Notes: a model not told the origin generated them from the letters alone. A stretch of 64,000 nucleotides of DNA from an uncultured Alistipes sp. (GCA_944321945.1 CALUNE010000003.1:62001-126000); one strand, 5' to 3'. Positions 41,450-50,854 are shown, counted from the first letter of the stretch. Numbers and translations are program-made.

Positions 41450-43015
41450 ATGATTACCGACTACCTCTCGACCGTCGACTGGTCACGGGCCCAATTCGCC
41501 ATGACGGCCATCTACCACTGGCTGTTCGTTCCGCTGACCCTCGGTCTGGGGGTCCTCGTCGCCCTGATGGAGACCCTCTACGTACGCACCGGAGACGAAT
41601 TCTGGCGCCGCACGACCAAGTTCTGGATGCGCCTGTTCGGCGTGAATTTCGCCATCGGCGTGGCCACGGGGCTGATCCTCGAATTCGAATTCGGAACCAA
41701 CTGGTCCAACTACTCCCACTTCGTGGGCGACATCTTCGGCGCCCCGCTGGCCATCGAGGGCATCTTCGCCTTCTTCCTCGAGGCGACCTTCGTGGCCGTG
41801 ATGTTCTTCGGCTGGAACAAGGTCTCCCGCGGATTCCACCTCACGGCCACGTGGCTCACGGCCATCGGCGCCAACCTCTCGGCCTGGTGGATTCTGGTGG
41901 CCAACGCCTGGATGCAGCACCCCGTGGGCTGCGACTTCAACCTCGAAACGGTGCGTAACGAGATGACCTCCTTCTCGGAGGTGGCCCTCTCGCCCGTGGC
42001 CGTCAACAAGTTCTTCCACACGGTCACCTCGTCGTTCACGCTGGCGGCGCTGTTCGTCGTGGGGGTGAGCGCCTGGTACCTGCTGCGCGGGCGCGAAAAG
42101 CGCATGGCCTCGAAGAGCATCGCCCTGGCCTCGGTCTTCGGATTCGTCTTCGCCCTCGCCACGGCCTACACGGGCGACCGTTCGGGAGCCATCGCCGCCC
42201 AAACGCAACCCATGAAGCTGGCCGCCATGGAGGCCCTCTACGACGGCGGAGAGGGAGCTCCGCTCACGGTCGTCGGCGTGCTGCGCCCCGAGGCCGAACG
42301 AAGCTCGAACGACGATGCCTTCCACTTCAGGATCGATATCCCGAAACTGCTCTCGGTGATGAGCTTCCGCGACGCCGGGGCCTACGTCCCGGGCATCAAC
42401 GACCTGCTCGCGGGCAATGCCGAACGGGGCATTCTGTCGGCCGAAGAGAAGATGCGCCGCGGACGTGCCGCCATCGACGAACTGGAGCGCTACCGCACGG
42501 CCCGCAATGCGGGCGATACGGCCACGATGGAGGCTGTCAGCCGGCTCTTCGACCGCTCGACCCCCGAGGGCGAGGCCTTCCTGCGCGACTACTTCGCCTA
42601 TTTCGGATACGGATACATCGACCGTCCGGAGCAGCTCGTACCCAATGTGCCGCTGCTCTTCTATTCGTTCCGCGTGATGGTCGGCGCCGGATGCTTCTTC
42701 ATCCTGCTGCTGGCCGTCGTCTGGTGGCTGAACCGCCGCGACCGTCTGGCATCGAAACGCTGGCTGCTGTGGGTGGCCGTCTGGACGATTCCGCTGGCCT
42801 ACCTCGCCTCGCAGGCCGGATGGATCGTCGCCGAGGTGGGCCGCCAGCCCTGGGCCATTCAGGAGATGATGCCCGTAGGCATCGCCGCCTCGAAGATCCC
42901 CAGCGGCTCGGTCACCACGACCTTCTTCCTCTTCCTGGCACTCTTCACGGCGCTGCTCATCGCCGAACTGAGCATTCTTTTCCGTCAAATCGCCCTCGGG
43001 CCCAAAAACGACTGA
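41450..43015 (+). CDS. cydA: Cytochrome bd quinol oxidase subunit I
   Basis: CydA oxidises quinol and carries hemes b558, b595 and d; the complex reduces oxygen to water. The 521-residue protein has the quinol-site motif GWIVAEVGRQPWAIQ, the conserved EFGTNWSNYSHFVGDIFG region and multiple membrane segments. It sits in a DUF4492-cydA-cydB operon. In an anaerobe it serves oxygen scavenging or microaerobic respiration. Confidence 0.97.
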   Translation: MITDYLSTVDWSRAQFAMTAIYHWLFVPLTLGLGVLVALMETLYVRTGDEFWRRTTKFWMRLFGVNFAIGVATGLILEFEFGTNWSNYSHFVGDIFGAPLAIEGIFAFFLEATFVAVMFFGWNKVSRGFHLTATWLTAIGANLSAWWILVANAWMQHPVGCDFNLETVRNEMTSFSEVALSPVAVNKFFHTVTSSFTLAALFVVGVSAWYLLRGREKRMASKSIALASVFGFVFALATAYTGDRSGAIAAQTQPMKLAAMEALYDGGEGAPLTVVGVLRPEAERSSNDDAFHFRIDIPKLLSVMSFRDAGAYVPGINDLLAGNAERGILSAEEKMRRGRAAIDELERYRTARNAGDTATMEAVSRLFDRSTPEGEAFLRDYFAYFGYGYIDRPEQLVPNVPLLFYSFRVMVGAGCFFILLLAVVWWLNRRDRLASKRWLLWVAVWTIPLAYLASQAGWIVAEVGRQPWAIQEMMPVGIAASKIPSGSVTTTFFLFLALFTALLIAELSILFRQIALGPKND

Positions 43016-43018
43016 TCC

Positions 43019-44161
43019 ATGGATACGCTGTCGCTGCTTCAACACTACTGGTGGTTTCTGATTGCGCTGCTGGGCGCGCTGCTCGTCTTCCTGATGTTCG
43101 TCCAGGGCGGCCAGGCCCTGCTCTATGACCTGGGACGCACGGAGGAGGAACGCAACCTGATAGCCCACTCGCTGGGCCGCAAGTGGGAGCTGACCTTCAC
43201 GACGCTGGTCACCTTCGGCGGGGCCTTCTTCGCCTCGTTCCCGCTCTTCTACTCGACGTCGTTCGGCGGGGCAACCTACGTCTGGATGGCCATCCTGTTC
43301 TGCTTCGTCCTGCAGGCCGTGGCCTACGAATACCGCCGCAAACCGGCCAACGTCTTCGGCGAAAAGACCTTCAACATCTTCCTGATGATCAACGGCATCC
43401 TCGGTCCGCTGCTGATCGGCACGGCCGTCGGCACGCTCTTCACCGGTGCGGAGTTCACCGTCGACCGGCTGAACCTGGCCGGCGAAGGAGGCGCCGCCGT
43501 GATCTCGCAATGGACCTCGCCGTGGCACGGGCTGGAGGCCGTCGCCAACTGGCGCAACGTGCTGCTGGGCGTCTGCATCACACTGCTGGCACTGACCCTC
43601 GCCGCACAGTATCTGATGAACGACATCGCCGACGAAACCCTCCGCCAGCGTGCCGCCCGCCGCATGCGCCAGGTCTCGGTGGCCTTCGTCATCCTCTTCG
43701 TCGTGTGGCTCGTGGCGCTGCTGCTCGCCGACGGTGCCACGGCCGACGCCGCAGGGGTGATCGTCCTCGAGCCCTACAAATACCTCCACAACCTGCTGGT
43801 GCTGCCCTACGTGGCGGTGACGCTGATTGTCGGCGTGGTGGCCGTGCTGTGGAGCATCCGTCTGGGTTGGAACGGCAGCCGCCGCGCCATCTGGTTCGGC
43901 GGAGCGGGGAGCATCCTCGCGGTGCTGTCGCTGCTGCTGCTCGCCGGCTGGAACCAGACGGCCTACTACCCCTCGCTGAGCGATCTGCAGTCGTCGCTCA
44001 CCATCGCCAACTCATCGTCGAGTCTCTTTACGCTGCGCGTCATGGCCTGGGTATCGCTCTTCATCCCCGTCGTAGTGGCCTACGTCTGGTACGTCTGGCG
44101 GGCCCTGAACCGCCGGCCGCTCACCCGCGAGGAGCTGCACGAAGGCGGTCCCCAGTATTGA
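43019..44161 (+). CDS. cydB: Cytochrome bd quinol oxidase subunit II
   Basis: A 380-residue membrane protein of the CydB family with eight or nine hydrophobic segments. It pairs with CydA and begins three bases after its stop. The family N-terminus (WWFLIALLGALLVFLMFVQGG) and the GRKWELTFTTLVTFGGAFFA region are clear. A bidirectional terminator (44287-44328) ends the operon. Confidence 0.96.
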   Translation: MDTLSLLQHYWWFLIALLGALLVFLMFVQGGQALLYDLGRTEEERNLIAHSLGRKWELTFTTLVTFGGAFFASFPLFYSTSFGGATYVWMAILFCFVLQAVAYEYRRKPANVFGEKTFNIFLMINGILGPLLIGTAVGTLFTGAEFTVDRLNLAGEGGAAVISQWTSPWHGLEAVANWRNVLLGVCITLLALTLAAQYLMNDIADETLRQRAARRMRQVSVAFVILFVVWLVALLLADGATADAAGVIVLEPYKYLHNLLVLPYVAVTLIVGVVAVLWSIRLGWNGSRRAIWFGGAGSILAVLSLLLLAGWNQTAYYPSLSDLQSSLTIANSSSSLFTLRVMAWVSLFIPVVVAYVWYVWRALNRRPLTREELHEGGPQY

Positions 44162-44192
44162 CCCGCCCCGACACGCACCGTCCAGCCCGGCA

Positions 44193-44268
44193 CAACCCAT
44201 TCGGCACGGCGCAACCCATTCGGCACGGCGCAACCCATTCGGCACGGCACAACCCATCCGGCCCGGCA
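44193..44268. repeat. 19-bp tandem repeat after cydB
   Basis: Four units of 19 bases, consensus CAACCCATTCGGCACGGCG, starting at 44193, 44212, 44231 and 44250. The first three are nearly identical; the fourth differs at a few positions. No gene is supported in 44162-44393. Confidence 0.8.
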
Positions 44269-44286
44269 TACCCCCGACAACCTGAT

Positions 44287-44328
44287 AAGAAAAGAGCGGT
44301 GGCAGAAGCCATCGCTCTTTTCTTTTCC
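44287..44328. terminator. Bidirectional terminator between cydB and fabI
   Basis: A 17-base stem AAGAAAAGAGCGGTGGC/GCCATCGCTCTTTTCTT (one wobble) with an AGAA loop. The A-rich left arm gives a T run on the minus strand, so it can serve both convergent operons. Confidence 0.8.
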
Positions 44329-44393
44329 ACGGGTCTGCGGCGATTGCCGGGCGTTTCGCGTATATTCGAACGCCGACTCGCCCCGGATCCGGA

Positions 44394-45272
44394 CTATTTC
44401 TTCGCCTCCGAAGGATCGCCCCCGAAGGGATACTGATGTTCGTGTACGTCGTCGAAACGCATGCCCTTCTCGTAGGTCTTCATCGCACGGCGCGACATGC
44501 CCATCGACGAGAAACCGCCGTCGTGGTAGAGGTTCTGCATCGTCACCTTGCGCGTGTAATCCGAAAAGAGCGTCAGCACGTAATCGGCGCAATCCTCGGC
44601 CGTGGCGTTGCCCAGCGGCGACATGCTCTCGGCAAAGGCCATCAGATCGCCCAGTCCGAGCACGCCGCTGCCTGCGGTGGTCTGCGTCGGCGACTGCGAG
44701 ACGGTGTTGATGCGCACATGCTTCTCACGGCCGTAGATGTAGCCGAAACTGCGGGCGATCGATTCGAGCAGCGCCTTGGCATCGGCCATGTCGTTGTAGC
44801 CGTACAGCGTACGCTGGGCGGCGATGTACGACAGCGCCACGATCGAACCCCACTCGTTGATGGCGTCCTTCTTGCGGGCCACCTGGATGGCCTTGTGGAA
44901 CGAGATGGCCGAGATATCGAGTGTTTTGGAGAGGTAGTCGTAGTCCAGATCGTCGTACGTACGGCCCTTGCGGACGTTGGGCGACATACCGATCGAGTGG
45001 AGCATGAAGTCGAACTTGCCGCCGAAATGCTCCATGGTTTTGTCGATCAGGTTTTCGAGGTCGGCAACGCTGGTGGCGTCGGCCGGAACGACGATCGTAT
45101 GACATTTTTCAGCCAGCTGGCTGATGGTTCCCATGCGGATCGAGACGGCTGTATTGGTGAGGACAATCTCGGCTCCCTCCTCCACGGCACGTTCCGCCAC
45201 TTTCCAGGCAATGGATTGCTCGTTCAGGGCTCCGAAGATAAGACCCTTCTTTCCTTTCAGTAAGTTTCCCAT
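44394..45272 (-). CDS. fabI: Enoyl-[acyl-carrier-protein] reductase (NADH)
   Basis: FabI carries out the last reduction of each fatty acid elongation round. The 292-residue protein is a short-chain dehydrogenase with GLIFGALNEQSIAWKVA at the cofactor site, LHSIGMSPN and the catalytic Tyr and Lys in YGYNDMADAKALL (Y-x6-K). Its -7 box TATATTTG is at 45299-45306 on the minus strand. The C-terminus is about 30 residues longer than in E. coli FabI, ending in an EHQYPFGGDPSEAKK tail seen in Bacteroidota. Confidence 0.95.
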   Translation of the reverse strand: MGNLLKGKKGLIFGALNEQSIAWKVAERAVEEGAEIVLTNTAVSIRMGTISQLAEKCHTIVVPADATSVADLENLIDKTMEHFGGKFDFMLHSIGMSPNVRKGRTYDDLDYDYLSKTLDISAISFHKAIQVARKKDAINEWGSIVALSYIAAQRTLYGYNDMADAKALLESIARSFGYIYGREKHVRINTVSQSPTQTTAGSGVLGLGDLMAFAESMSPLGNATAEDCADYVLTLFSDYTRKVTMQNLYHDGGFSSMGMSRRAMKTYEKGMRFDDVHEHQYPFGGDPSEAKK

Positions 45273-45298
45273 CGTATGTTTTGGTTTAAAAATTCGGG

Positions 45299-45306
45299 CA
45301 AATATA
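45299..45306 (-). promoter_or_regulatory. Predicted -7 box of fabI
   Basis: TATATTTG on the minus strand, 26 bases before the fabI ATG. Confidence 0.5.
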
Positions 45307-45418
45307 ACAATTTTTTTTCAATCAAGCGGTTGCAGCCCAATTCTTGGGGTTCGGGCCGTCTGAGGGAACGCGCCTGCCAACGCGTCGGGACACCCTGCGC
45401 AGACGTTCTCCGAATACG

Positions 45419-45453
45419 AAAAAGGGCCGGCAACTTGCGTGCCGACCCTTTTC
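45419..45453. terminator. Terminator-like hairpin in the fabI-DeoR gap
   Basis: AAAAGGGCCGGCA pairs with TGCCGACCCTTTT (one mismatch) around a short loop, with T or A runs on both sides. The gap 45307-45657 has no gene I can support; it also holds the 47-bp repeat at 45551-45645. Confidence 0.55.
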
Positions 45454-45550
45454 AGATCTCTGTTTCGAAAGCGGATTGAAATTGAAGATACTGGGGCCGC
45501 AACGAGGTCCTGCCATCCGCCGGTCGGATTATCCGGCCACTCGCAGTCTT

Positions 45551-45645
45551 CCGGCCCCGTGTACCGCCGGCCTGATCATCCTCCGCCCCGCAGCTCCTCC
45601 GGCCCCTTGTTCACCGGTCTGATCATCCTCCGCCCCGCAGCTCCT
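45551..45645. repeat. 47-bp tandem duplication before the DeoR gene end
   Basis: Two near-identical units; the shared core CTGATCATCCTCCGCCCCGC begins at 45572 and again at 45619, period 47. A partial third unit follows. It lies just past the DeoR stop, in the terminator region. Confidence 0.7.
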
Positions 45646-45657
45646 CCGGCCTCCGGA

Positions 45658-46431
45658 TTATTTGACGACGATCAGATCCACACCGGCCTCTTCGAGCGCC
45701 GAAGCCATCTGTTCCGAAACCTCGGCATCAGTCACGATCACGTCGACATCCTCCAGCGAACCGATGCGTCCGAAACCGCGCTGTCCGAATTTCGACGCAT
45801 CGGCCAGCACGATCGTACGCGAGGCCGAAGCCATCATCCGACGGGTCAGCTGTGCCTCCTCGATCGTCGAGGTGGTGATGCCGTGTTCGAGGTCGATACC
45901 GTCGACCCCGAAGAAGAGTTTCGAACAGATGCAGTCGTCCAGCCCCCGCGCGGCCTCGGTACCCAGTACAGAAAGCGACTTCTTGTGGATCGTACCACCC
46001 AGCTGTACCACATCGACGTTCTCAACCTCGTTGAGCAGCACCCCCAACCGCAGGAACGGCGTGACGATGTTCAGATGATGCCACGCCCGCATGCGGATCT
46101 CCTCGGCGAAGGCATAGATCGTCGACCCCGAGGCCACGATCACCGAATCGTTGTCGTCGAGCAGCTCCACGGCACGGCGGGCGATGGCCCGTTTGGCGTC
46201 ACGGTTGATGTTGTCCTTGACATGCACGTCGAGGTCGGCCACATGGGGGTTGGCCGGGCGGGCACTGCCATGAACCTTGTAGAGCAGGCCTTTGCTCTCG
46301 AGGATCTTCACATCCTTGCGGATGGTGACCTTCGTTACGCCCAGTTCGTTGGCGATATCGGTGATTCGCACGAATCCGTGTTCGTTCAGCGAATCGAGAA
46401 TGTATTTGTGTCGTTCGGCAATGCTCAACAT
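45658..46431 (-). CDS. DeoR-family transcriptional regulator
   Basis: A 257-residue repressor-type protein with an N-terminal helix-turn-helix (ITDIANELGVTKVTIRKD) and a DeoR C-terminal sensor domain (SVIVASGSTIYAFAEEI, VVQLGGTIHKKSLSVLG, KLFFGVDGIDLEHGITT). The family senses sugar phosphates; GlpR, which senses glycerol 3-phosphate, is the closest analogue given the neighbours. It is on the same strand as the transporter and dehydrogenase genes but has its own promoter. Confidence 0.9.
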   Translation of the reverse strand: MLSIAERHKYILDSLNEHGFVRITDIANELGVTKVTIRKDVKILESKGLLYKVHGSARPANPHVADLDVHVKDNINRDAKRAIARRAVELLDDNDSVIVASGSTIYAFAEEIRMRAWHHLNIVTPFLRLGVLLNEVENVDVVQLGGTIHKKSLSVLGTEAARGLDDCICSKLFFGVDGIDLEHGITTSTIEEAQLTRRMMASASRTIVLADASKFGQRGFGRIGSLEDVDVIVTDAEVSEQMASALEEAGVDLIVVK

Positions 46432-46478
46432 GGCAGTCTGCGTTCAATCGGGTTCGACAAAGTCCCCTCTGTCAAGGG

Positions 46479-46509
46479 CAAAGATAGGTAAAAATCCGGT
46501 CTTTCCAAA
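46479..46509 (-). promoter_or_regulatory. Promoter of the DeoR gene
   Basis: On the minus strand TTTG (46506-46509), 19 bases, TATCTTTG (46479-46486). Confidence 0.65.
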
Positions 46510-46541
46510 AACGGAACCGCACGACCGGATCGGGTTGGCCC

Positions 46542-46574
46542 GGGACGGCGGGAACGGTGGTCCTCCGCCGTCCC
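46542..46574 (-). terminator. GC-rich hairpin after the transporter gene
   Basis: A perfect 10-base stem GGGACGGCGG/CCGCCGTCCC 13 bases past the transporter stop. There is no T run, so terminator function is likely but not certain. Confidence 0.4.
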
Positions 46575-46586
46575 GCTTGACCGGAA

Positions 46587-48050
46587 TCAATGCTTCGCAG
46601 CGGCCGGATCATCGTATCCGTCGGCCCGGGCACCCCACATGAGCAGGAAGACCGCCATGCCGATCAGCGCCATCGCGAGGATTCCGACATAGGCCCAGTT
46701 CCAGCCGTAATGCTGGGCAACGTACCCCAGACCGACGCCCGAGACCAACGTCGAGGCGTAGCCGAACAGACCGGTCAGGCCGTTGGCCGTAGCGGCAGCC
46801 TTTTTGGTGGCCTGGTTGGCCGCGGCGATGCCGATCAGGGCCTGGGGTCCGTAGATGCAGAAGCCGGCGGCGCACAGCGTGGCGAACAGCAGTCCGATCG
46901 GCGCATCGGCCGGCAGCCGCCAGAAGAGAAAGACAAACAGTGCGGCTCCGGCCATGCAGAAGACACACGTCCGATGGGCACGTCCCTTCAGCCAGCGGTC
47001 CGTAGCCCATCCGGCGAATAACATGCCGAGGATGCCGGCGATCTCGAACATCGCCACCAGCCAGCCGGCATGAGCCATGCTGACCCCCTTCGACTGGCTC
47101 AGGAGCGAAGGCCCCCAGTCCAGCACCGAGAAGCGGACGACATAGACGAAGAAATTAGCCACACCGAGGATCCAGATCAACGGATTGCGGAAGACATGCT
47201 TCATCAGGAAGGCCTTGTGCTCAGCGCCCTTTGCCTCGGCGGCTGCAGTCTCCTCGTGCAGCTCAGTGCCCTCGAGTTCGGGCAGCCCCACCGACGAGGG
47301 GGTATCACGCAGGAAGACCACCAGACCGATGGCCCCGGCAAACGAGATGGCCGAAGGGATCCAGAAGCACCAGCGCCAGGCTCCCGAATGGGCCGCGAAA
47401 TTCATCACCGTGGCCATGGCGGCCGGGTCCGACGGATCGGCCCCCAGATGACCGGCAATACGGGCCACGGCCTCGGGATCGGCCGAGAGATTCTGTCCCA
47501 GATGGCCCATGATGTAGCCGCAGAGAATCACGACCAGTCCGGCGCCGATCGAGTGTGAGGTATTCCAGATGGACATCTTCGTGGCCAGCTCCGTGGGTGG
47601 GATCCAGTGCGTGAGCAGCCGCGCGCAGGGCGGAAATCCGGCCCCCTGCAGCAGACCGTTGACCATCCACATGATGCCCATGAAGAGGATCATCGTATTG
47701 GTGAAGCGGTCGCCGGTCTGTTCGCCGGTGATCCACGTGGAGATATCCTCGCCGAATCCGAAGGCGAAGTTGGCCACGGCGCAGAGTGCCAGACCGATGG
47801 CCATGTACCAGCGGGCGTTCATGCGGTCGGCCAGGATGCCGTTCACGAACCGCGACAGACCATAGATGATACCGTTGAGCGTCAGAAAGATACCCAGACT
47901 GACCTTCGAGATGCCCAGGTCGGCCTCCAGTCCGGGCATGGCCAGCGAAAAGTTCTTGCGGACGAAATAGAAGAGCGCGTAGCCGATCATCGTGGCGATG
48001 ATCGTGCGCATTTGCCATTGTTTGAAACGTTTGTTCTGTTCGGGGGTCAT
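46587..48050 (-). CDS. OPA-family MFS transporter (GlpT-like)
   Basis: A membrane protein of about 487 residues with twelve hydrophobic segments and organophosphate:phosphate antiporter signatures (FYFVRKNFSLAMPGL, SRFVNGILADRMNAR, NGLLQGAGFPPCARLLTHW). Such proteins import glycerol 3-phosphate, hexose phosphates or phosphoglycerate against phosphate. Neighbouring glycerophosphate genes favour glycerol phosphate. ATG 48050 is chosen because the upstream ATG (48077) lies in the -7 box (TATCTTTG, 48075-48082, minus strand). Confidence 0.88.
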   Translation of the reverse strand: MTPEQNKRFKQWQMRTIIATMIGYALFYFVRKNFSLAMPGLEADLGISKVSLGIFLTLNGIIYGLSRFVNGILADRMNARWYMAIGLALCAVANFAFGFGEDISTWITGEQTGDRFTNTMILFMGIMWMVNGLLQGAGFPPCARLLTHWIPPTELATKMSIWNTSHSIGAGLVVILCGYIMGHLGQNLSADPEAVARIAGHLGADPSDPAAMATVMNFAAHSGAWRWCFWIPSAISFAGAIGLVVFLRDTPSSVGLPELEGTELHEETAAAEAKGAEHKAFLMKHVFRNPLIWILGVANFFVYVVRFSVLDWGPSLLSQSKGVSMAHAGWLVAMFEIAGILGMLFAGWATDRWLKGRAHRTCVFCMAGAALFVFLFWRLPADAPIGLLFATLCAAGFCIYGPQALIGIAAANQATKKAAATANGLTGLFGYASTLVSGVGLGYVAQHYGWNWAYVGILAMALIGMAVFLLMWGARADGYDDPAAAKH

Positions 48051-48074
48051 CGTACTACGAATTACATCAGACAA

Positions 48075-48082
48075 CAAAGATA
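48075..48082 (-). promoter_or_regulatory. Predicted -7 box of the OPA transporter gene
   Basis: TATCTTTG on the minus strand; the transcript start would fall near 48071, about 20 bases before ATG 48050. Confidence 0.5.
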
Positions 48083-48135
48083 GACCGTTCGGATGACAAA
48101 ATGGTTACAAAACGGCTAAAACAGGTCCGTCCTCT

Positions 48136-49482
48136 TTATTGGCGGGGAATACTCCAGATGCAACCGGGAGCGAACAGGCGGTCGAGCCACTCCTCGAACC
48201 ATCCGCAGCGGACCGCCACGTCGACCACCGAATAGCGGCTGCGCATGTAGGGAATCCGCCGGAAGGCCTCGCGGAAACGCTGGCGCGACACGCCGATCTG
48301 TTCAGGTTCATACGGGGCACCGACCAGTTGCAGGCGCTGCCGCACCTCGCCGAAGGGGATAATCTGGCGGCTGATACGCTCGCGCAGCTGAGGCCAGGCC
48401 CTCTTCAGACGCGTCAGTTCTTCGCGCAGACCCTCGCCCGCCACATATTTGTCGCGCGTCTCCTTCAGGGCGCGGGTCACCAGATCGGCATTCTCCTCGA
48501 AGAGGCTGCGGATCGTCGTCTCGGTTTCAGCCCACGTGGGCCACGCCGCCACGCAGCGTTCGACATCGAGCGTTTCGACCGGCGCTTCGAGCAGCATCTC
48601 GAAGAGAGCCGTCGTGGCGAGGGTTCCGATGCCGACCTTGAAGCCGTGCGACACCGACGCACCGTTATAGCGCAGATGCTCCATGTCCCAAAGGTGGCTG
48701 AACTGATGCTCGGCCCCCGAAGCGGGACGGCTCGACTGCACGGCCTGCATGGCGAATCCGCTCAGAATCAACCCCTCGGCCAGCTGCCCGGTTTTCGCGA
48801 CGTCTCCGGCATGCACCCCTGCGGGATCGGACAACGCCTCCTGCAGATCGTCCTGCACGAGCGCGAAGGCAAACGGATCGATCGGATCCGCTCCTACGGC
48901 ATCGGCCAGCATCCAGTCGGCGCCGGCCGGGATCTTGGCGATCAGATCGGCGTAGCCCGATGCCGAGAGAGCGGCCGGGGCCGCAGCGGCAATCGACGGA
49001 TCGAAGAGCATACCGAGCGGAGCCGGGCAATCGAACGTACGCTTGTTGCCATCCTTGGTGATCGAGGCGCCGTAAGCCGTATAACCATCCATCGAGGCAG
49101 CCGTTCCGACGATCATGTAGCGGCGATGGTTGTGGTGCGACGAGAGTTTGGTCAGGTCGTTGATGACGCCCGATCCGACCGCCACGGGAATAGCATCCGT
49201 ACGCGAGAGCCGTGCGTCGAGTTCCTCGATGAAACGCCATTCGGCATAGAGTCCCGGATCGGTAAAGAGATGGGGATCGTCCTGCGGAATGCCGGCCTGT
49301 TCGAGGGTGCGGTGAACCTCCTCGCCGGCCACACGCCACGTGTTGGGGTCCGCCACGACGACGGCCCGGCAACCCGGGAACAATTGCGTGAAGAGTTCGG
49401 CCACACGGGGAAGGGTTCCGACCCCGAACACCACGGCCCGGGTATCGGTCGTACGTTTCAAAGCGCTTTCGATCTTATCCAT
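48136..49482 (-). CDS. sn-Glycerol-1-phosphate dehydrogenase (AraM/EgsA-like)
   Basis: A 448-residue iron-alcohol-dehydrogenase-fold enzyme. NAD binding is shown by PVAVGSGVINDLTKLSSH and the family-typical VGTAASMDGYTAYGASI. Metal ligands are the Asp in ASGYADLIAKI and the histidines in HLWDMEHLRY and SHGFKVGIG. The family interconverts sn-glycerol 1-phosphate and DHAP, the archaeal-type enantiomer, and also occurs in Gram-positive AraM. It has its own promoter and is divergent from the glycerophosphodiesterase gene. Confidence 0.88.
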   Translation of the reverse strand: MDKIESALKRTTDTRAVVFGVGTLPRVAELFTQLFPGCRAVVVADPNTWRVAGEEVHRTLEQAGIPQDDPHLFTDPGLYAEWRFIEELDARLSRTDAIPVAVGSGVINDLTKLSSHHNHRRYMIVGTAASMDGYTAYGASITKDGNKRTFDCPAPLGMLFDPSIAAAAPAALSASGYADLIAKIPAGADWMLADAVGADPIDPFAFALVQDDLQEALSDPAGVHAGDVAKTGQLAEGLILSGFAMQAVQSSRPASGAEHQFSHLWDMEHLRYNGASVSHGFKVGIGTLATTALFEMLLEAPVETLDVERCVAAWPTWAETETTIRSLFEENADLVTRALKETRDKYVAGEGLREELTRLKRAWPQLRERISRQIIPFGEVRQRLQLVGAPYEPEQIGVSRQRFREAFRRIPYMRSRYSVVDVAVRCGWFEEWLDRLFAPGCIWSIPRQ

Positions 49483-49584
49483 ACGAGTTGATTTTGGTTA
49501 CCTATTATATAAAGACGATTTCGATCATCCGAACCGGCATCCGCAGCGAATGACAGGAAGGCGGCCGAATCGATCCGGACTTGA

Positions 49585-49616
49585 CAAAAGTAAAGACAAA
49601 TTTTCTTTTATGCAAA
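49585..49616 (-). promoter_or_regulatory. Promoter of the glycerol-1-phosphate dehydrogenase gene
   Basis: On the minus strand TTTG (49613-49616), exactly 20 bases, TACTTTTG (49585-49592). Confidence 0.7.
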
Positions 49617-49806
49617 TAAAAAGAAGAAATAAGATATAAAAAGATAGAATAAGAAACATAAAAACGCTTCATTCAAACCGTATCGAAAATAAAACAGCAA
49701 AATGGGACCGAGCGCGGGGCGAATACAACACACACTTAATCAACCAAATAGCCCATAAAGCAGCACAAGATAAGGCCATGAAACCAAATTTTAACAACAA
49801 AAAAAG

Positions 49807-49837
49807 TTGTCAAAAAGGAAATTAAAGCATAAATTTG
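49807..49837 (+). promoter_or_regulatory. Promoter of the glycerophosphodiesterase gene
   Basis: TTG (49807-49809), exactly 20 bases, TAAATTTG (49830-49837). The rest of the 475-base gap 49483-49957 is AT-rich and shows no gene. Confidence 0.6.
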
Positions 49838-49957
49838 AAAACCCAAAACGCAGAATTTCACGTCGTCCCCACCGGACGAAGCAACAGCAAAAGCCCCGAA
49901 TTCCTGCACGAAAGGGTCATAACCGCAAAAAGAACGAACCCTCAAATTCAAAGAGAC

Positions 49958-50854
49958 ATGAACAAACTGCTGCTTCCGCTCCTCGGAACAATCGCCCTGC
50001 TGGGCGCCTCGTGTTCGGAGACTCCGGCACCCGCCGGCACCCCCTGCCACATCGACATCCAGAGCCGCACCGATCTGCACGCCTGGTTCCGCTATTCGCC
50101 GACCCGTCCGATCGTCATCAGCGGACATCGCGGAGGCATGATCTCGGGTTATCCCGAAAACTGCATCGAATCGTTCGAGAAGACACTCACAATCATGCCG
50201 TCGTTCTTCGAGATCGACCCGCGGCTGACCCGCGACAGCGTGATCGTCCTGATGCACGACGCCACGATCGACCGCACGACCGACGGCAGCGGCCCCGTCT
50301 CGGACTACACCTGGGAAGAGCTGCAGCGTTTCCGGCTGAAGGATCGCGACGGCAAGCTCACCGACTTCCGCATCCCGACACTCGAGGAGGCGATCCGCTG
50401 GAGCCAGGGCAAAACGATCCTCAACCTCGACATCAAGGACGTACCGCTGGAGTTCATGTCGCAATTCATCAACCGTCTCGACCCGGCCAACGTCATGTAT
50501 ACGGTCCACAATGCCCGACAGGCCCGGATGCTGCTTGACCGCGATCCCGAAGCGATGTTCTCGGCCTGGTGCAAGAACCTCTCCGAATACCGCGCCTATC
50601 GTGAGGCACAGATCCCCGCTTCGCAGATGATGGCCTACGTCGGCACGATGATGTACGCCGACCAGCAGCCGCTCTACGACTCGCTCCACCGCCAGGGCAT
50701 CATGTGCATGATCTCCGTAGCCCCGACCCACGACCGCCGTGCCACCGAAACCCAGAAGCAGGAGGGTTATATCCTCGAAATCGCCTCGGGATGCGACGTC
50801 ATCGAGACCGACTATCCCTATCTGTTCGAGGGGCTGAATCTCGAACGCCGATAA
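49958..50854 (+). CDS. Glycerophosphodiester phosphodiesterase lipoprotein
   Basis: A 298-residue lipoprotein (lipobox LGASC). The GDPD catalytic residues are visible: HRGG with the first His, the ENCIESF segment, the metal-binding E-x-D in FFEIDPRLT and the second His in VLMHDATIDRTTDG. It should release glycerol phosphate from glycerophosphodiesters in the periplasm or at the surface, feeding the OPA transporter. ATG 49958 gives a normal signal; the longer frame is not supported. Confidence 0.9.
   Translation: MNKLLLPLLGTIALLGASCSETPAPAGTPCHIDIQSRTDLHAWFRYSPTRPIVISGHRGGMISGYPENCIESFEKTLTIMPSFFEIDPRLTRDSVIVLMHDATIDRTTDGSGPVSDYTWEELQRFRLKDRDGKLTDFRIPTLEEAIRWSQGKTILNLDIKDVPLEFMSQFINRLDPANVMYTVHNARQARMLLDRDPEAMFSAWCKNLSEYRAYREAQIPASQMMAYVGTMMYADQQPLYDSLHRQGIMCMISVAPTHDRRATETQKQEGYILEIASGCDVIETDYPYLFEGLNLERR

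Noticed and set aside
45322-45622. Short frames in the fabI-DeoR gap
   Set aside because: They cross a terminator hairpin and a 47-bp duplication and have no similarity to proteins I know.
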